A DNA stretch of 64,000 nucleotides from NCBI RefSeq assembly GCF_005765165.1, contig NZ_VCIW01000010.1, positions 1 through 64,000 on the forward strand. Reading direction: 5' to 3'. Positions 42,373 to 50,630 of this stretch are shown one piece after another. The translations under genes and the position numbers were made by a program. Source of the stretch: Paenibacillus antri (lineage in GTDB: Bacteria; Bacillota; Bacilli; Paenibacillales; YIM-B00363). The notes beneath the pieces were generated by a model. The model searched no databases. It worked only from the letters and a program-made list of their open reading frames with translations, and was not told the DNA's origin. Numbering within the stretch: the stretch's first letter is position 1; each line of letters opens with the position of its first letter.

Positions 42373-43002
42373 ATGAAAACTCGAACGGAACGGAAACCCG
42401 CCGCCGCCGTCGCGCTCGCGGTCGCCGCATTTCTGTGGATCATGCACACGATCACGAAAAACTTCGTGTCCGATCCCGAATTCGTCAAGCTGATCGCCGC
42501 GAGGGACGCCTTCGCCGCCGACCCGTCGGTGTGGCTGTTCATGCTCCGGGCGCATATTTTGCTCGCCGTCGTTTCGCTCGTCGCGGGGCCGATCGGCGCG
42601 ATGCGGCGTTTCCGCCGAAAGTCGATCGCCTGGCATCGATGGAACGGCCGGGTGTACGTCGTCTCCGTCGCGCTGAATTTCATCCCTGGGCTGTACGTCG
42701 CCTGGTTCGCGCCGGGAGCGCCGACGGTCGCGGGCTTTCTTGTCCTGAACGCGCTCTGGCTCGCGACTACCGGTCTAGGGTACGTCCATATTCGCCGCGG
42801 CAACGTCGCCAAGCATTCGCAGTGGATTACGCGCAGCTTCTTCCTTACGTACGCCAATCTGACCATTCACGTGCTGCTGCCGATCGGCCAACACGCCGCG
42901 GGTCTTCCTTATTCGACTTCGTATGCGATCGCCGTGTGGGGAAGCATGCTGCTCAATTTGGCGCTGGCCGAGGTCGCGCTCCGCAAGAAATGGCTGACGT
43001 AA
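42373..43002 (+). CDS. DUF2306 membrane protein
   Basis: A 209-residue integral membrane protein with five or six helices. The segment IAWHRWNGRVYVVSV and the later HSQWITRSFFLTYANLTIHV are characteristic of DUF2306, where histidines and Arg recur at helix ends as in some heme- or quinone-interacting proteins. Function unknown. It is divergent from a TetR repressor and preceded by palindromic operators, so expression is probably inducible. Confidence 0.85.
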   Translation: MKTRTERKPAAAVALAVAAFLWIMHTITKNFVSDPEFVKLIAARDAFAADPSVWLFMLRAHILLAVVSLVAGPIGAMRRFRRKSIAWHRWNGRVYVVSVALNFIPGLYVAWFAPGAPTVAGFLVLNALWLATTGLGYVHIRRGNVAKHSQWITRSFFLTYANLTIHVLLPIGQHAAGLPYSTSYAIAVWGSMLLNLALAEVALRKKWLT

Positions 43003-43092
43003 CGGAAGACGCTCCGCCCGCGGCGAAACTTTCCGGCCGGACGCGGCGTCTGTTTCTTAGGACAACAGACGGACGGAGAGGGAGAACGGGGA

Positions 43093-43758
43093 ATGAAGCT
43101 GTTTTGGAAAAGGGTCGCGCTCGCAGCGGCGATCGCGGGCGTGGCGGGCGTCGGGGCGCTGGGCGCGATCAACGCGCGGGTCGACGCGGCCGCAAAGGCG
43201 TATATGACGGAGCCGGAGCGAGCGCCGATGGCGGAGGCGATCGTCATTCTCGGCGCGCGCGTGTATTCGGAGACGCACGTATCGCCGATGCTGCACGACC
43301 GGCTCGAGCAAGGGTTGGCGTTGTACCGCGCCGGCAAGGCGCCGAAAATCATCGTCAGCGGCGATAACGGACAAGAGGAATACGACGAGGTGAACGCGAT
43401 GAAGCGGTTCCTCGTCGATCGGGGCGTGCCGGAGAAGGACATCTTCATGGATCATGCCGGGTTCAGCACATATGAGAGCATGTACCGGGCGCGGGACGTC
43501 TTCGGCGTGAAGAAGGCGATCGTCGTGACGCAGAGCTACCATCTGAAGCGGGCGGTCTACGTCGGCCGGGCGCTCGGCGTCGACGCGTACGGCGTCGGCA
43601 GCGACCAACGCGAGCATCCCGGAGCCGAACGGCGCGAAGCGCGGGAAATTCTCGCGCGAGCGAAGGACTTCCTACTTGTGCATACGACGCGCCCGGAACC
43701 GACGTACCTCGGGGAGACGTACGCGATTACGGGCGACGGTCGGTTAACGCACGACTAG
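43093..43758 (+). CDS. YdcF/SanA-like DUF218 protein
   Basis: A 221-residue protein with one N-terminal membrane anchor (VALAAAIAGVAGVGALGAI) and an extracytoplasmic DUF218 domain: AEAIVILGARVYSETHVSPML, YRAGKAPKIIVSGDNGQEEY, and VVTQSYHLKRAVYVGRALG. SanA-like proteins affect envelope integrity and vancomycin tolerance in E. coli; enzymatic activity is unproven. An AGGGAGA-type site precedes the ATG. Confidence 0.88.
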   Translation: MKLFWKRVALAAAIAGVAGVGALGAINARVDAAAKAYMTEPERAPMAEAIVILGARVYSETHVSPMLHDRLEQGLALYRAGKAPKIIVSGDNGQEEYDEVNAMKRFLVDRGVPEKDIFMDHAGFSTYESMYRARDVFGVKKAIVVTQSYHLKRAVYVGRALGVDAYGVGSDQREHPGAERREAREILARAKDFLLVHTTRPEPTYLGETYAITGDGRLTHD

Positions 43759-43767
43759 GCAAGGCGC

Positions 43768-44538
43768 TTACCCGAGGATCGCGTGCAGGACGATATCCCC
43801 GACCATATGGGCGACGATGGCGTACTCGAGCCCCTTCTTCCAATATAACGCTCCGAAGAACATCCCCGCGATCGCGTTCACGAACACGATGCGGACGACG
43901 AGGACGGTCGTCACGTCGGCGAACATCGCCGGGGCGGCCGCCAGATGGCCGACGCCGAACATGACGGCGGCGAAGACGATGCCGGCGACGTAGATCCAGG
44001 CCGGCTTCCGCTCGGCCTTCCTCGCGAACGTAACGCCGAGCAGCCACACGACGAACGACATCACCCCGAATCGCATCCACAGCTCTTCGTTAATGCCCCC
44101 GTAAAACATCGTGAGCATGCCCGCCCAGAACGGAACGACGTCTTCGCCGGACTTGGACGCGAGCAGCGCCGGCAAGTGCGGCTGGAACAGCGCGTCTACG
44201 CCGACCGTGAGCGCGATCGCGACCGCGCCGACGGCGACGCTGAACAGCAGCGCCTTGGCGGTGAACGGCGCGCGGGCGCCGCCGGCGAGCCAGCCGGTCA
44301 GGTGAGGCGCGCCGAGACCGACGCGGCGGCCGAGCGTCAAACCGACGACGATCGCAAGCAAGCTGTTGATCGTCGAATTGATGACGGTAGTGACGTACAG
44401 TAACTCCTTTGTAAGGCCGGACTCCGGCGGGAGGACGGTCGTGTAGCCGAGGTAAGGAAGGACGGTGAGGCTGCCGACCCAAGTCAGGGAGAGCATGAAT
44501 AAGATGAGCTTGCCGTTGGTGCGAAGGAACGTTTTCAT
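43768..44538 (-). CDS. CPBP-family intramembrane protease
   Basis: A 256-residue protein with about seven membrane segments. The CPBP (Abi) catalytic motifs are intact: EExxxR in NEELWMRFG, then the His in FGVGHLAAA and a C-terminal HMVGDIVLH. CPBP proteases include Rce1-like enzymes and bacteriocin immunity proteins; the substrate is unknown. ATG at 44538 is used though the GTG at 44550 is possible. Its upstream region is AT-rich and palindromic, unlike its surroundings. Confidence 0.88.
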   Translation of the reverse strand: MKTFLRTNGKLILFMLSLTWVGSLTVLPYLGYTTVLPPESGLTKELLYVTTVINSTINSLLAIVVGLTLGRRVGLGAPHLTGWLAGGARAPFTAKALLFSVAVGAVAIALTVGVDALFQPHLPALLASKSGEDVVPFWAGMLTMFYGGINEELWMRFGVMSFVVWLLGVTFARKAERKPAWIYVAGIVFAAVMFGVGHLAAAPAMFADVTTVLVVRIVFVNAIAGMFFGALYWKKGLEYAIVAHMVGDIVLHAILG

Positions 44539-44556
44539 AAAGAGGATCACTCCGGT

Positions 44557-44600
44557 CTATTATTATCAATATTTATATTATTATCATAAACGATAATAAT
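44557..44600 (-). promoter_or_regulatory. AT-rich palindromic region upstream of the CPBP gene
   Basis: ATTATTATC (44577-44585) and GATAATAAT (44592-44600) are perfect 9-bp arms around ATAAAC. A further TATTATTATCA copy lies at about 44558-44568. The block is the expected promoter of the CPBP gene and has the look of a multi-site operator. Confidence 0.5.
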
Positions 44601-44648
44601 AGTCAACCAAAAACCCGGCCGCATTCGTTCGCGGTCGGGTTCGAGGCG

Positions 44649-44810
44649 TTACTTTTCGTTTTTGATCTTATAGTCCGCGATGACCTTCTCGTTCACGAGG
44701 CCTTTCAGCGCGTTCCGGAGCTCGTCGGGGGAGACGTCTTTGTTCAGTCCCAGCCGCTCCTTCAACAAGGCGTACTCTTTGTCGTATTCGGCGTCGGTTT
44801 TTTTCTTCAA
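44649..44810 (-). CDS. 53-residue basic/acidic helical protein coupled to the exonuclease gene
   Basis: This gene starts with TTG at 44810, preceded 7 nt upstream by GGGAGG, and its start overlaps the exonuclease stop (TTGA). It encodes a start followed by KKKTDAEYDKEYALLKERLG, then LNKDVSPDELRNALKGLVNE and KVIADYKIKNEK before TAA. Charged, helix-rich, no membrane segment; I do not recognise a family. Codon third positions are GC-rich like the neighbours. Tight coupling suggests it is made with the exonuclease and may bind it. Confidence 0.65.
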   Translation of the reverse strand: MKKKTDAEYDKEYALLKERLGLNKDVSPDELRNALKGLVNEKVIADYKIKNEK

Positions 44811-45688
44811 CGTCGCGCCTCCCGGCTTTCCGTCGTCGTCTCCGCGGATGTTGCAGAGGTTGCGGATGTCGCGGCCGCCGCGCTACTCGCGCTCTCCGCG
44901 GTTTTCTGGGCCGCCGCCGGCGCCTTGCGCGGCTTCTGCGCTCTCGCGGCGACCTCCGCCGCGAAATACGCTTCGAGCTCCGCCGCCTTGCGCGGGTCGT
45001 CCAAGTTCACCTTATCCTTCAAGAACTTCTCGACGAGCACGTCCCACGTCTGCGGCTGCTTCTGGATCGCCATCGTCCGCACCGCGTTCTTCACCATTCT
45101 GCGTTCCTTGGCGTTCGAGTATACGTCCTTGTAATACTGAATGCGCTCGAAGTCGAGATGAGCGAAGACGGCGCGGAAGATGTCGCCGGTCATGCGCGCG
45201 TCGTCGAGCGCCCGGTGCGCCGAGCCTTCGTTCTGGATGCCGAGTTCGGCGAGCGCCGCTTCGACGCTGACGTCGTTCGTGACGTTCTTGTACCGAATGT
45301 ATCCCTTCAGCAGATCGAAGTACGGGATGGCCGTCCAATACGCGTCGTCGAGCTTGTGCATGCGCGCGTCGAGCACGATGCGCTTCATATCCTCGCCGCC
45401 CCAGGTGACGAAGATGAATTCCTCGCTGCGGCCGAGCCATTCCCGGAATCGCGCCGCCGCGGCCGGGAAGCCGGGCGCCGCGTCGATCCCTTCCTGCGGG
45501 ATGCCGGTCTTCTCCTTGATGAAGCTGTTCAGCTTCGAGAAATACACCGGCTTAACCAACGACGTGAACTCGTCCTTATATTGCAAAGCTTCGTCGAGCC
45601 GAACCGCGCCGATTTCGATGACTTCCATCGGCAGGTCGCTCGCGAACTTCCGCCCGTTGAATTCGATGTCGAGGATGATGTAATCCAT
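44807..45688 (-). CDS. DEDDh 3'-5' exonuclease (KapD-like)
   Basis: A 293-residue protein. The exonuclease domain (about residues 1-180) shows Exo I YIILDIEFNG (D and E), an Asp in the WGGEDMKRIVLDARM region and the Exo III His-Asp in SAHRALDDARMTGDIF. Related to KapD, an inhibitor of KinA-dependent sporulation in Bacillus. The last 60 residues are a low-complexity Ala/Ser/Thr/Lys tail (SATSATSAETTTES), unusual for the family. Its stop overlaps the start of a 53-residue gene. Confidence 0.9.
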   Translation of the reverse strand: MDYIILDIEFNGRKFASDLPMEVIEIGAVRLDEALQYKDEFTSLVKPVYFSKLNSFIKEKTGIPQEGIDAAPGFPAAAARFREWLGRSEEFIFVTWGGEDMKRIVLDARMHKLDDAYWTAIPYFDLLKGYIRYKNVTNDVSVEAALAELGIQNEGSAHRALDDARMTGDIFRAVFAHLDFERIQYYKDVYSNAKERRMVKNAVRTMAIQKQPQTWDVLVEKFLKDKVNLDDPRKAAELEAYFAAEVAARAQKPRKAPAAAQKTAESASSAAAATSATSATSAETTTESREARR

Positions 45689-45813
45689 GCGGGTGCCTCC
45701 GATTCTCTTTGCCCTTGTTCCTGCGTAACCCCTATATTGTATCAGAAAATCGACGGTTTTAGGGGATTAATGGTAGGGTTCGCAAAAAGACGGAAAACCA
45801 ACCGCGCCGCTCG

Positions 45814-47562
45814 TTACTCCGCGGCATCCCGCAGGACGGCGTATCCGTACGCCGGCACGGTCAGGCGCCCGGCGACGAGCGCGGCGCCGGAAGCGGCGAA
45901 GGCCGTCGTCCAGCGGCCGCCCTCGAGCTCCGGAAGCGGGAACGCCGCTTCCGCTTCGCCGCGGTTCAACGCGACGACGAACCGCTCGTCCGCATCGGCG
46001 CGCTCGTAGAGCACGCGCCCGTCGCCCGGTTCCGCGAGCAGGAACCGGATCGAGCCCGCGCGCAGCGCCGCGTGCGCGCGCCGAAGCCCGATCGCGTTCC
46101 GGTAGAACGCGAACAGCTCTCGATCCTGCGCCGCGGGATCCCAGACCATGCACCGTCGGCAGTCGGGATCGCCCTCGCCGACCATGCCGACCTCGTCGCC
46201 GTAATAGATGCACGGCGCGCCGAGGAAGGTAAGCTGGAACAGCACGGCCAGCTTCAGCTTGCGCGCGTCCTCGCCGCAAATCGTCAGCAGGCGAGGGGTG
46301 TCGTGCGAATCGAGCAGGTTGAACATCGCCTCGTTCACCTGCCGCGGGTACGACGCGAGTTGCCGCTGGATCGCGTCCGCGAAGCCGCGCGCGTCCAGCT
46401 TCTCCCTGGCGACGAAGTCGAGCACGGTGCCCGTGAACGGATATTTCATCGTCGCGTCGAACTGATCGCCCTGCAGCCACATCATCGCGTCGTGGAACAT
46501 CTCGCCGAGAATGTAGCAGTCCGGCTTGGCGCCTTTCACGACCTCCCGGAAGCGCCGCCAGAACGCATGGTCGACCTCGTTCGCGACGTCGAGCCGCCAG
46601 CCGTCGATGCCGACTTCCTCGATCCAGTACCGCGCTACGCCGAGAAGATATTCCTGCACCTCGGGGTTCGCCGTGTTCAGCTTCGGCATGTGCTGTTCGA
46701 AGGCGAACGCGTCGTACGTCGGCACGCCGTCGATCCGCTCCAGCGGGAATTGCCGCACATGGAACCAATCGGCGTACTTCGAGTCGGCGCCCTTCTCCAC
46801 GACGTCGAGGAACGGCGCGAACGTACCCCCGGCGTGGTTGAAGACGGCGTCGAGCATGACGCGGATGCCGCGGGCATGGCAGGCGTCCACGACCCTCTTC
46901 AACAAATCGTTGTCGCCGAAGTGGCGGTCCACCCGCAGATAATCCTCGGTGTCGTATTTGTGATTCGTGCGCGCTTGGAACAGCGGCGTGAAGTAAATCG
47001 CGTTCACGCCGAGCTCCGTCAGGTGATCCAGATGGTCCATCACGCCTTGCAAATCGCCGCCGAAGTAGTTGTACCATTCCGGCTTCTCGCCCCACGGGAG
47101 TACGTCGTCGGGATCGTTCGACGGATCCCCGTTCGCGAACCGCTCCGGGAAGATTTGATAAAACACGGCATCCTTCACCCAAGCCGGCGGGCGGAACAGC
47201 TCCGAGCGGTGCAGGAACGGAAATTCGAACAGGCCGAAGTGCTCGTCGGGGGCCGCGGGGGAGAACCCCTTTTCCGAAAACCACCACGTCTCGCCGTCCG
47301 CGTCCGTCAGCGCGAACGCGTACGCGAGCCTCCGGTACTCCGGCTGCACGTCGATCTCCCAATAGTCGAACAGCTCGTCCGAATACGCGAGGCGCATCGG
47401 CGCCGACCGCATCGCTTCGAACGGCTGGAACTTGTCCCCGTACTTCGTCTCGACGCTCGCCGCGTCGCCGCGCTTCGCGCGCAGCCGCAGCACGACCGTC
47501 TTCTCGTCGTACGCGAACGACCAATTCAGCTTCGGGCGATGGTACACCGCTTCCTTCAACAT
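45814..47562 (-). CDS. Neopullulanase/maltogenic amylase-type alpha-glycosidase (GH13)
   Basis: A 582-residue GH13 enzyme. N-terminal CBM34-like domain (residues 1-120), then the (beta/alpha)8 barrel: VFYQIFPERFANG, LDAVFNHAG (region I), GWRLDVANEVDH (nucleophile Asp, region II), ILGEMFHDA (acid Glu, region III), LLDSHDTPRL (region IV), and a C-terminal beta domain. These enzymes cut cyclodextrin, pullulan and maltodextrins. No signal peptide, so cytoplasmic. ATG at 47562 follows AAGGAGG by 8 nt. Confidence 0.93.
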   Translation of the reverse strand: MLKEAVYHRPKLNWSFAYDEKTVVLRLRAKRGDAASVETKYGDKFQPFEAMRSAPMRLAYSDELFDYWEIDVQPEYRRLAYAFALTDADGETWWFSEKGFSPAAPDEHFGLFEFPFLHRSELFRPPAWVKDAVFYQIFPERFANGDPSNDPDDVLPWGEKPEWYNYFGGDLQGVMDHLDHLTELGVNAIYFTPLFQARTNHKYDTEDYLRVDRHFGDNDLLKRVVDACHARGIRVMLDAVFNHAGGTFAPFLDVVEKGADSKYADWFHVRQFPLERIDGVPTYDAFAFEQHMPKLNTANPEVQEYLLGVARYWIEEVGIDGWRLDVANEVDHAFWRRFREVVKGAKPDCYILGEMFHDAMMWLQGDQFDATMKYPFTGTVLDFVAREKLDARGFADAIQRQLASYPRQVNEAMFNLLDSHDTPRLLTICGEDARKLKLAVLFQLTFLGAPCIYYGDEVGMVGEGDPDCRRCMVWDPAAQDRELFAFYRNAIGLRRAHAALRAGSIRFLLAEPGDGRVLYERADADERFVVALNRGEAEAAFPLPELEGGRWTTAFAASGAALVAGRLTVPAYGYAVLRDAAE

Positions 47563-47768
47563 CAATAACGCCTCCTTATCGTGTCGGGCAACGCCGGACG
47601 CGCGAATCGCGCGAAGAACGCGAAAAACGCGACAAAGCACAACCGAAGCCGCATGAACGACGACGAGGTTGTACCTTCCCGCGAAAGGTAGCATTGCCTT
47701 CAAATTGCTTTCATCATAGCACAACCGCATGGTAAGATATAGTCACTTATAAGGAGGCGCTGGAACTC

Positions 47769-48404
47769 ATGGATTTGTTACAGGTGATCGAGAACAACAA
47801 GATCGTAGCTATCTTCAGAGGGGTGTCGGGCGAAGGCGCGGATCGGGGAGCGGAGGCGCTCATCCGCGGGGGCATTAAGGTGCTGGAAGTGACGATGAAC
47901 ACGGAAGGAGCGATGACGTCCCTCGCGAACTGGCGGAAGAAGTACGAGGGCGAAGCGTTCCTCGGCGCGGGCACGGTATTGGATCTGGAGATGGCGAAAG
48001 AAGCGGTCGCGTCGGGCGCGCAGTTCCTCATCTCGCCGAACCTCGACGAAGACGTCGTTCGATACGGCATCGAGCAAGGCGTCGACGTATTCCCGGGCGT
48101 CATGACGCCGACGGAAATCGTACGCGCGTGGAAGGCCGGCGCGAGAGCGGTCAAGCTGTTTCCGATGGCGACGCTCGGCATTCAATATTTGAAAGATATT
48201 CGCGCGCCGCTCGACCGAATTCCGATGATCGTGACAGGCGGCGTCAACCTCGCCAACATCGCGGACTTCGTGAAGGCGGGCGTGGCGGGCGTCGGTCTCG
48301 GCAGCAATCTGGTGGACAAGAAGCTGGTGTCCGAGGGCAAATTCGACGAGCTGGAAGCGAACGCGCGCAAGTACGTGGATGCGGTCGCGGCGGCGATGCG
48401 CTAA
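47769..48404 (+). CDS. eda: KDPG/KHG aldolase
   Basis: A 211-residue class I aldolase cleaving 2-keto-3-deoxy-6-phosphogluconate to pyruvate and glyceraldehyde 3-phosphate. The catalytic Glu is in LEVTMNT and the Schiff-base Lys in ARAVKLFPM; IPMIVTGGVNLANIADFVKA is the phosphate-binding end. Length normal. AAGGAGG stands upstream. Monocistronic: a strong terminator follows and no KDG kinase or uronate gene adjoins. Confidence 0.95.
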   Translation: MDLLQVIENNKIVAIFRGVSGEGADRGAEALIRGGIKVLEVTMNTEGAMTSLANWRKKYEGEAFLGAGTVLDLEMAKEAVASGAQFLISPNLDEDVVRYGIEQGVDVFPGVMTPTEIVRAWKAGARAVKLFPMATLGIQYLKDIRAPLDRIPMIVTGGVNLANIADFVKAGVAGVGLGSNLVDKKLVSEGKFDELEANARKYVDAVAAAMR

Positions 48405-48424
48405 TCTTCGCAAAAAGCATAGAG

Positions 48425-48474
48425 AAAGCCGCTCAAGCGAGGGAACGGTTCCCTGCGCTTGAACGGCTTTTTTT
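48425..48474 (+). terminator. Terminator after eda
   Basis: AGCCG/CGGCT, TCAAGCG/CGCTTGA and GGGAA/TTCCC stack into a long hairpin with small bulges, followed by seven T (48468-48474). Confidence 0.92.
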
Positions 48475-48492
48475 GCTGTGCCGTTTCGTCGA

Positions 48493-48861
48493 TTAAGAAC
48501 GGACGAACAAGATGCCGAGCGGCGGACGGCGGGTCGAGATGATGCGGGCGACTTGGTTGTCGTTCAACCGGCGCCCGACGACGATCAGGGACGACGCCTG
48601 GTCGTTGAAGTCGCCGAGGTCGTTGACGACCGTGTTGCCGCGGTAGACGCGAGTCGCGCCGCGGAAGTTGTTGTCCGCGAACAGGATCATCGTCACGTCG
48701 TTGCTGTTCACGACGTTGCGGAGCCGGAAGCTCGACAATTGGTCGTTGAACCGGAACGCGTCGAAATCCCGGATCGCGATCCCCCCGCGCCGGAACACGA
48801 TACGGCGGCCATTCAAGTTGTTGTCTGCGTGCAAAGAAAGTCTTACATCAATGTTTGCCAA
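48493..48861 (-). CDS. Beta/gamma-crystallin-type calcium-binding protein
   Basis: A 122-residue protein with two Greek-key motifs. Each ends in the calcium signature (N/D)(N/D)xx(S/T)S: NDQLSS in the first and NDQASS in the second. Each motif opens with DNNLNGRR or DNNFRGATRVY. No signal peptide and no membrane segment. The family is rare in bacteria and often stress- or spore-associated; here the ten-residue spacing and two sites suggest two Ca2+ per domain. A C-terminal tail (LNDNQVARIISTRRPP) follows. Confidence 0.88.
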   Translation of the reverse strand: MANIDVRLSLHADNNLNGRRIVFRRGGIAIRDFDAFRFNDQLSSFRLRNVVNSNDVTMILFADNNFRGATRVYRGNTVVNDLGDFNDQASSLIVVGRRLNDNQVARIISTRRPPLGILFVRS

Positions 48862-49023
48862 AGTGGAATATCTCCCCTTTCGTTGCGAGATAGTGCATTG
48901 TATGTAAGTTTGCTAGGTTGGTATAGACGCATCGCGCGGTGTATCCGGCTATCTTTGCTCTTGCGGCGCCCGCCTCGGTCTGCTATGATGTTCTTCCGCT
49001 AGTTTCCAATTGGGGGGTGTTGC

Positions 49024-49806
49024 ATGCTCTTCGCTACGCTGTTTCGGAAGTCGTATCGCGTCAATTTGCAATACCGGGCCGCCCACGCGGTGCGTTCGGT
49101 CACCAGTCTCATCTTCGGTTACGTCTACATCTCGATCTGGATCGGCCTCGGCGCCGACCACTCGCTCGGGGAATACGGCACGGAAGGCATGATCGCTTAC
49201 ATCGCGGCCAACCAGTCGATCCTCGTCCTCACCTTGTTTCTAACCTACGGTCTCGGCATCGAGACGCTCGTCCGCTCCGGCAACATCTCGCTCGAACTCA
49301 TTCGTCCCGTCCACCTGTTCCCGCAGCTCGCCGCGAGGGAGTGGGGCAAGATCGGCTACAACTTCGTTTATCGCGCGCTGCCGATTTACGCCTTCTTCGC
49401 CGTCGTCTTTTCGATTCCGCTGCCGGAGCGACCGGCCACGTACGCGTATGCCGCCGCATCGCTGCTGATGGCGAGCTACATCAGCATCTGCGTCAACTAT
49501 TTGATCGGGGCGATGTCGTTGTGGACGGGGGAGGCGCGGTTTTTGTATTGGCTGCATTACGCCGTCGCGATGGTCATCTCCGGATTTTTCATTCCGATCG
49601 AATGGCTGCCCGGCCCGTTGCAAGCGGTTGCGGCATGGACGCCGTATCCGTATATCCAATACGCGCCGGTGACGATCTGGCTTGAGACGCACGACGCGCC
49701 GGCCGCGGCGTTGGCGACGGCGTTCGGCTGGTGCGCCGCGTTCACGGCGCTCTCTTACGGAGTTACGGCATGGATGCGGCGGAAGGTGGAGGTGCAGGGC
49801 GGATGA
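49024..49806 (+). CDS. ABC-2 family transporter permease
   Basis: A 260-residue membrane protein with six hydrophobic segments. It matches the ABC-2 permease group (COG4587) that pairs with a second permease and a DrrA-like ATPase; RKSYRVNLQYRAAHAVRSV is its cytoplasmic N-terminus. GGGGGG lies before the ATG. Its stop overlaps the next start (ATGA). Confidence 0.88.
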   Translation: MLFATLFRKSYRVNLQYRAAHAVRSVTSLIFGYVYISIWIGLGADHSLGEYGTEGMIAYIAANQSILVLTLFLTYGLGIETLVRSGNISLELIRPVHLFPQLAAREWGKIGYNFVYRALPIYAFFAVVFSIPLPERPATYAYAAASLLMASYISICVNYLIGAMSLWTGEARFLYWLHYAVAMVISGFFIPIEWLPGPLQAVAAWTPYPYIQYAPVTIWLETHDAPAAALATAFGWCAAFTALSYGVTAWMRRKVEVQGG

Positions 49807-50594
49807 GCGGATTGTCGCTGTACGTCAAGCTATTGCGCGCCAGCGTCCGAAGCCGGATGCAATACCGGTTCAACTTCGTGTTCACGTCGCTCGTCGCGGC
49901 GCTCATCTCGGTCGCGGACTTTCTGATGGTCGCGGTCGTGCTGCTGCGGTTCGATCACGTGAAGCAGTGGAACGTGTACGAGATCGGGTATTTGTACGCG
50001 GTCATCATTTTGGCTAAGATGCTGTACCGAACGTTCACCTCGGACGTGCATCATATCGAAAAGTATCTCGTCACAGGCGACCTCGACCAGCTCATGGTCC
50101 GCCCCGTCCCCGTGTTGTTCGGGCTCATGACGGCGAACGTCAAGCTGCTTCCCGGCGAGCTCGTGCAGGGCACAGCCGTGCTGAGCGTCTGCATCGGCGC
50201 GATGCTGCGATCCGGGCAGCTCGAGCCATGGGCGATTCCGCTGACGATCTACAGCATTCTCGTCGGCGCGGTCATCCTGTTCGCGATCGGCCTCGCGACC
50301 GCGACGGTCGGCTTCTGGACGACGCAGGTCGACGATCTGCAGTCGTTCACCGAGGACGCCGCCCGCAACGCGGGGCAGTATCCGCTGACGCTGTACCCGG
50401 ATTGGCTTAAGGGCATCCTCCTCACGCTGCTGCCCGTCGGGTTCGTTAACTACTTGCCGGCGTTGTATCTATTGAAGGGAGAGCTCGGCCCGTGGGTGTT
50501 CGCGGCGACGGGGGGCGTCGCGGTTCTCGCGATGTGGCTGGCGCTGCGGTTTTGGCGGTTCGGCATTCGCCGGTACCAGAGTACGGGACATTAG
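49803..50594 (+). CDS. ABC-2 family transporter permease, second subunit
   Basis: A 263-residue six-helix permease of the COG3694 type, beginning LYVKLLRASVRSRMQYRFNF. The middle includes HIEKYLVTGDLDQLMVRPVP, typical of the family. Its start lies in the stop of the preceding gene and it precedes the ATPase gene by 36 bp. It forms the heterodimeric membrane channel with its neighbour. Confidence 0.88.
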   Translation: MSGLSLYVKLLRASVRSRMQYRFNFVFTSLVAALISVADFLMVAVVLLRFDHVKQWNVYEIGYLYAVIILAKMLYRTFTSDVHHIEKYLVTGDLDQLMVRPVPVLFGLMTANVKLLPGELVQGTAVLSVCIGAMLRSGQLEPWAIPLTIYSILVGAVILFAIGLATATVGFWTTQVDDLQSFTEDAARNAGQYPLTLYPDWLKGILLTLLPVGFVNYLPALYLLKGELGPWVFAATGGVAVLAMWLALRFWRFGIRRYQSTGH

Positions 50595-50630
50595 GAACGT
50601 TTTCGGAAAATGAAGGGAGACTCGCATCGC

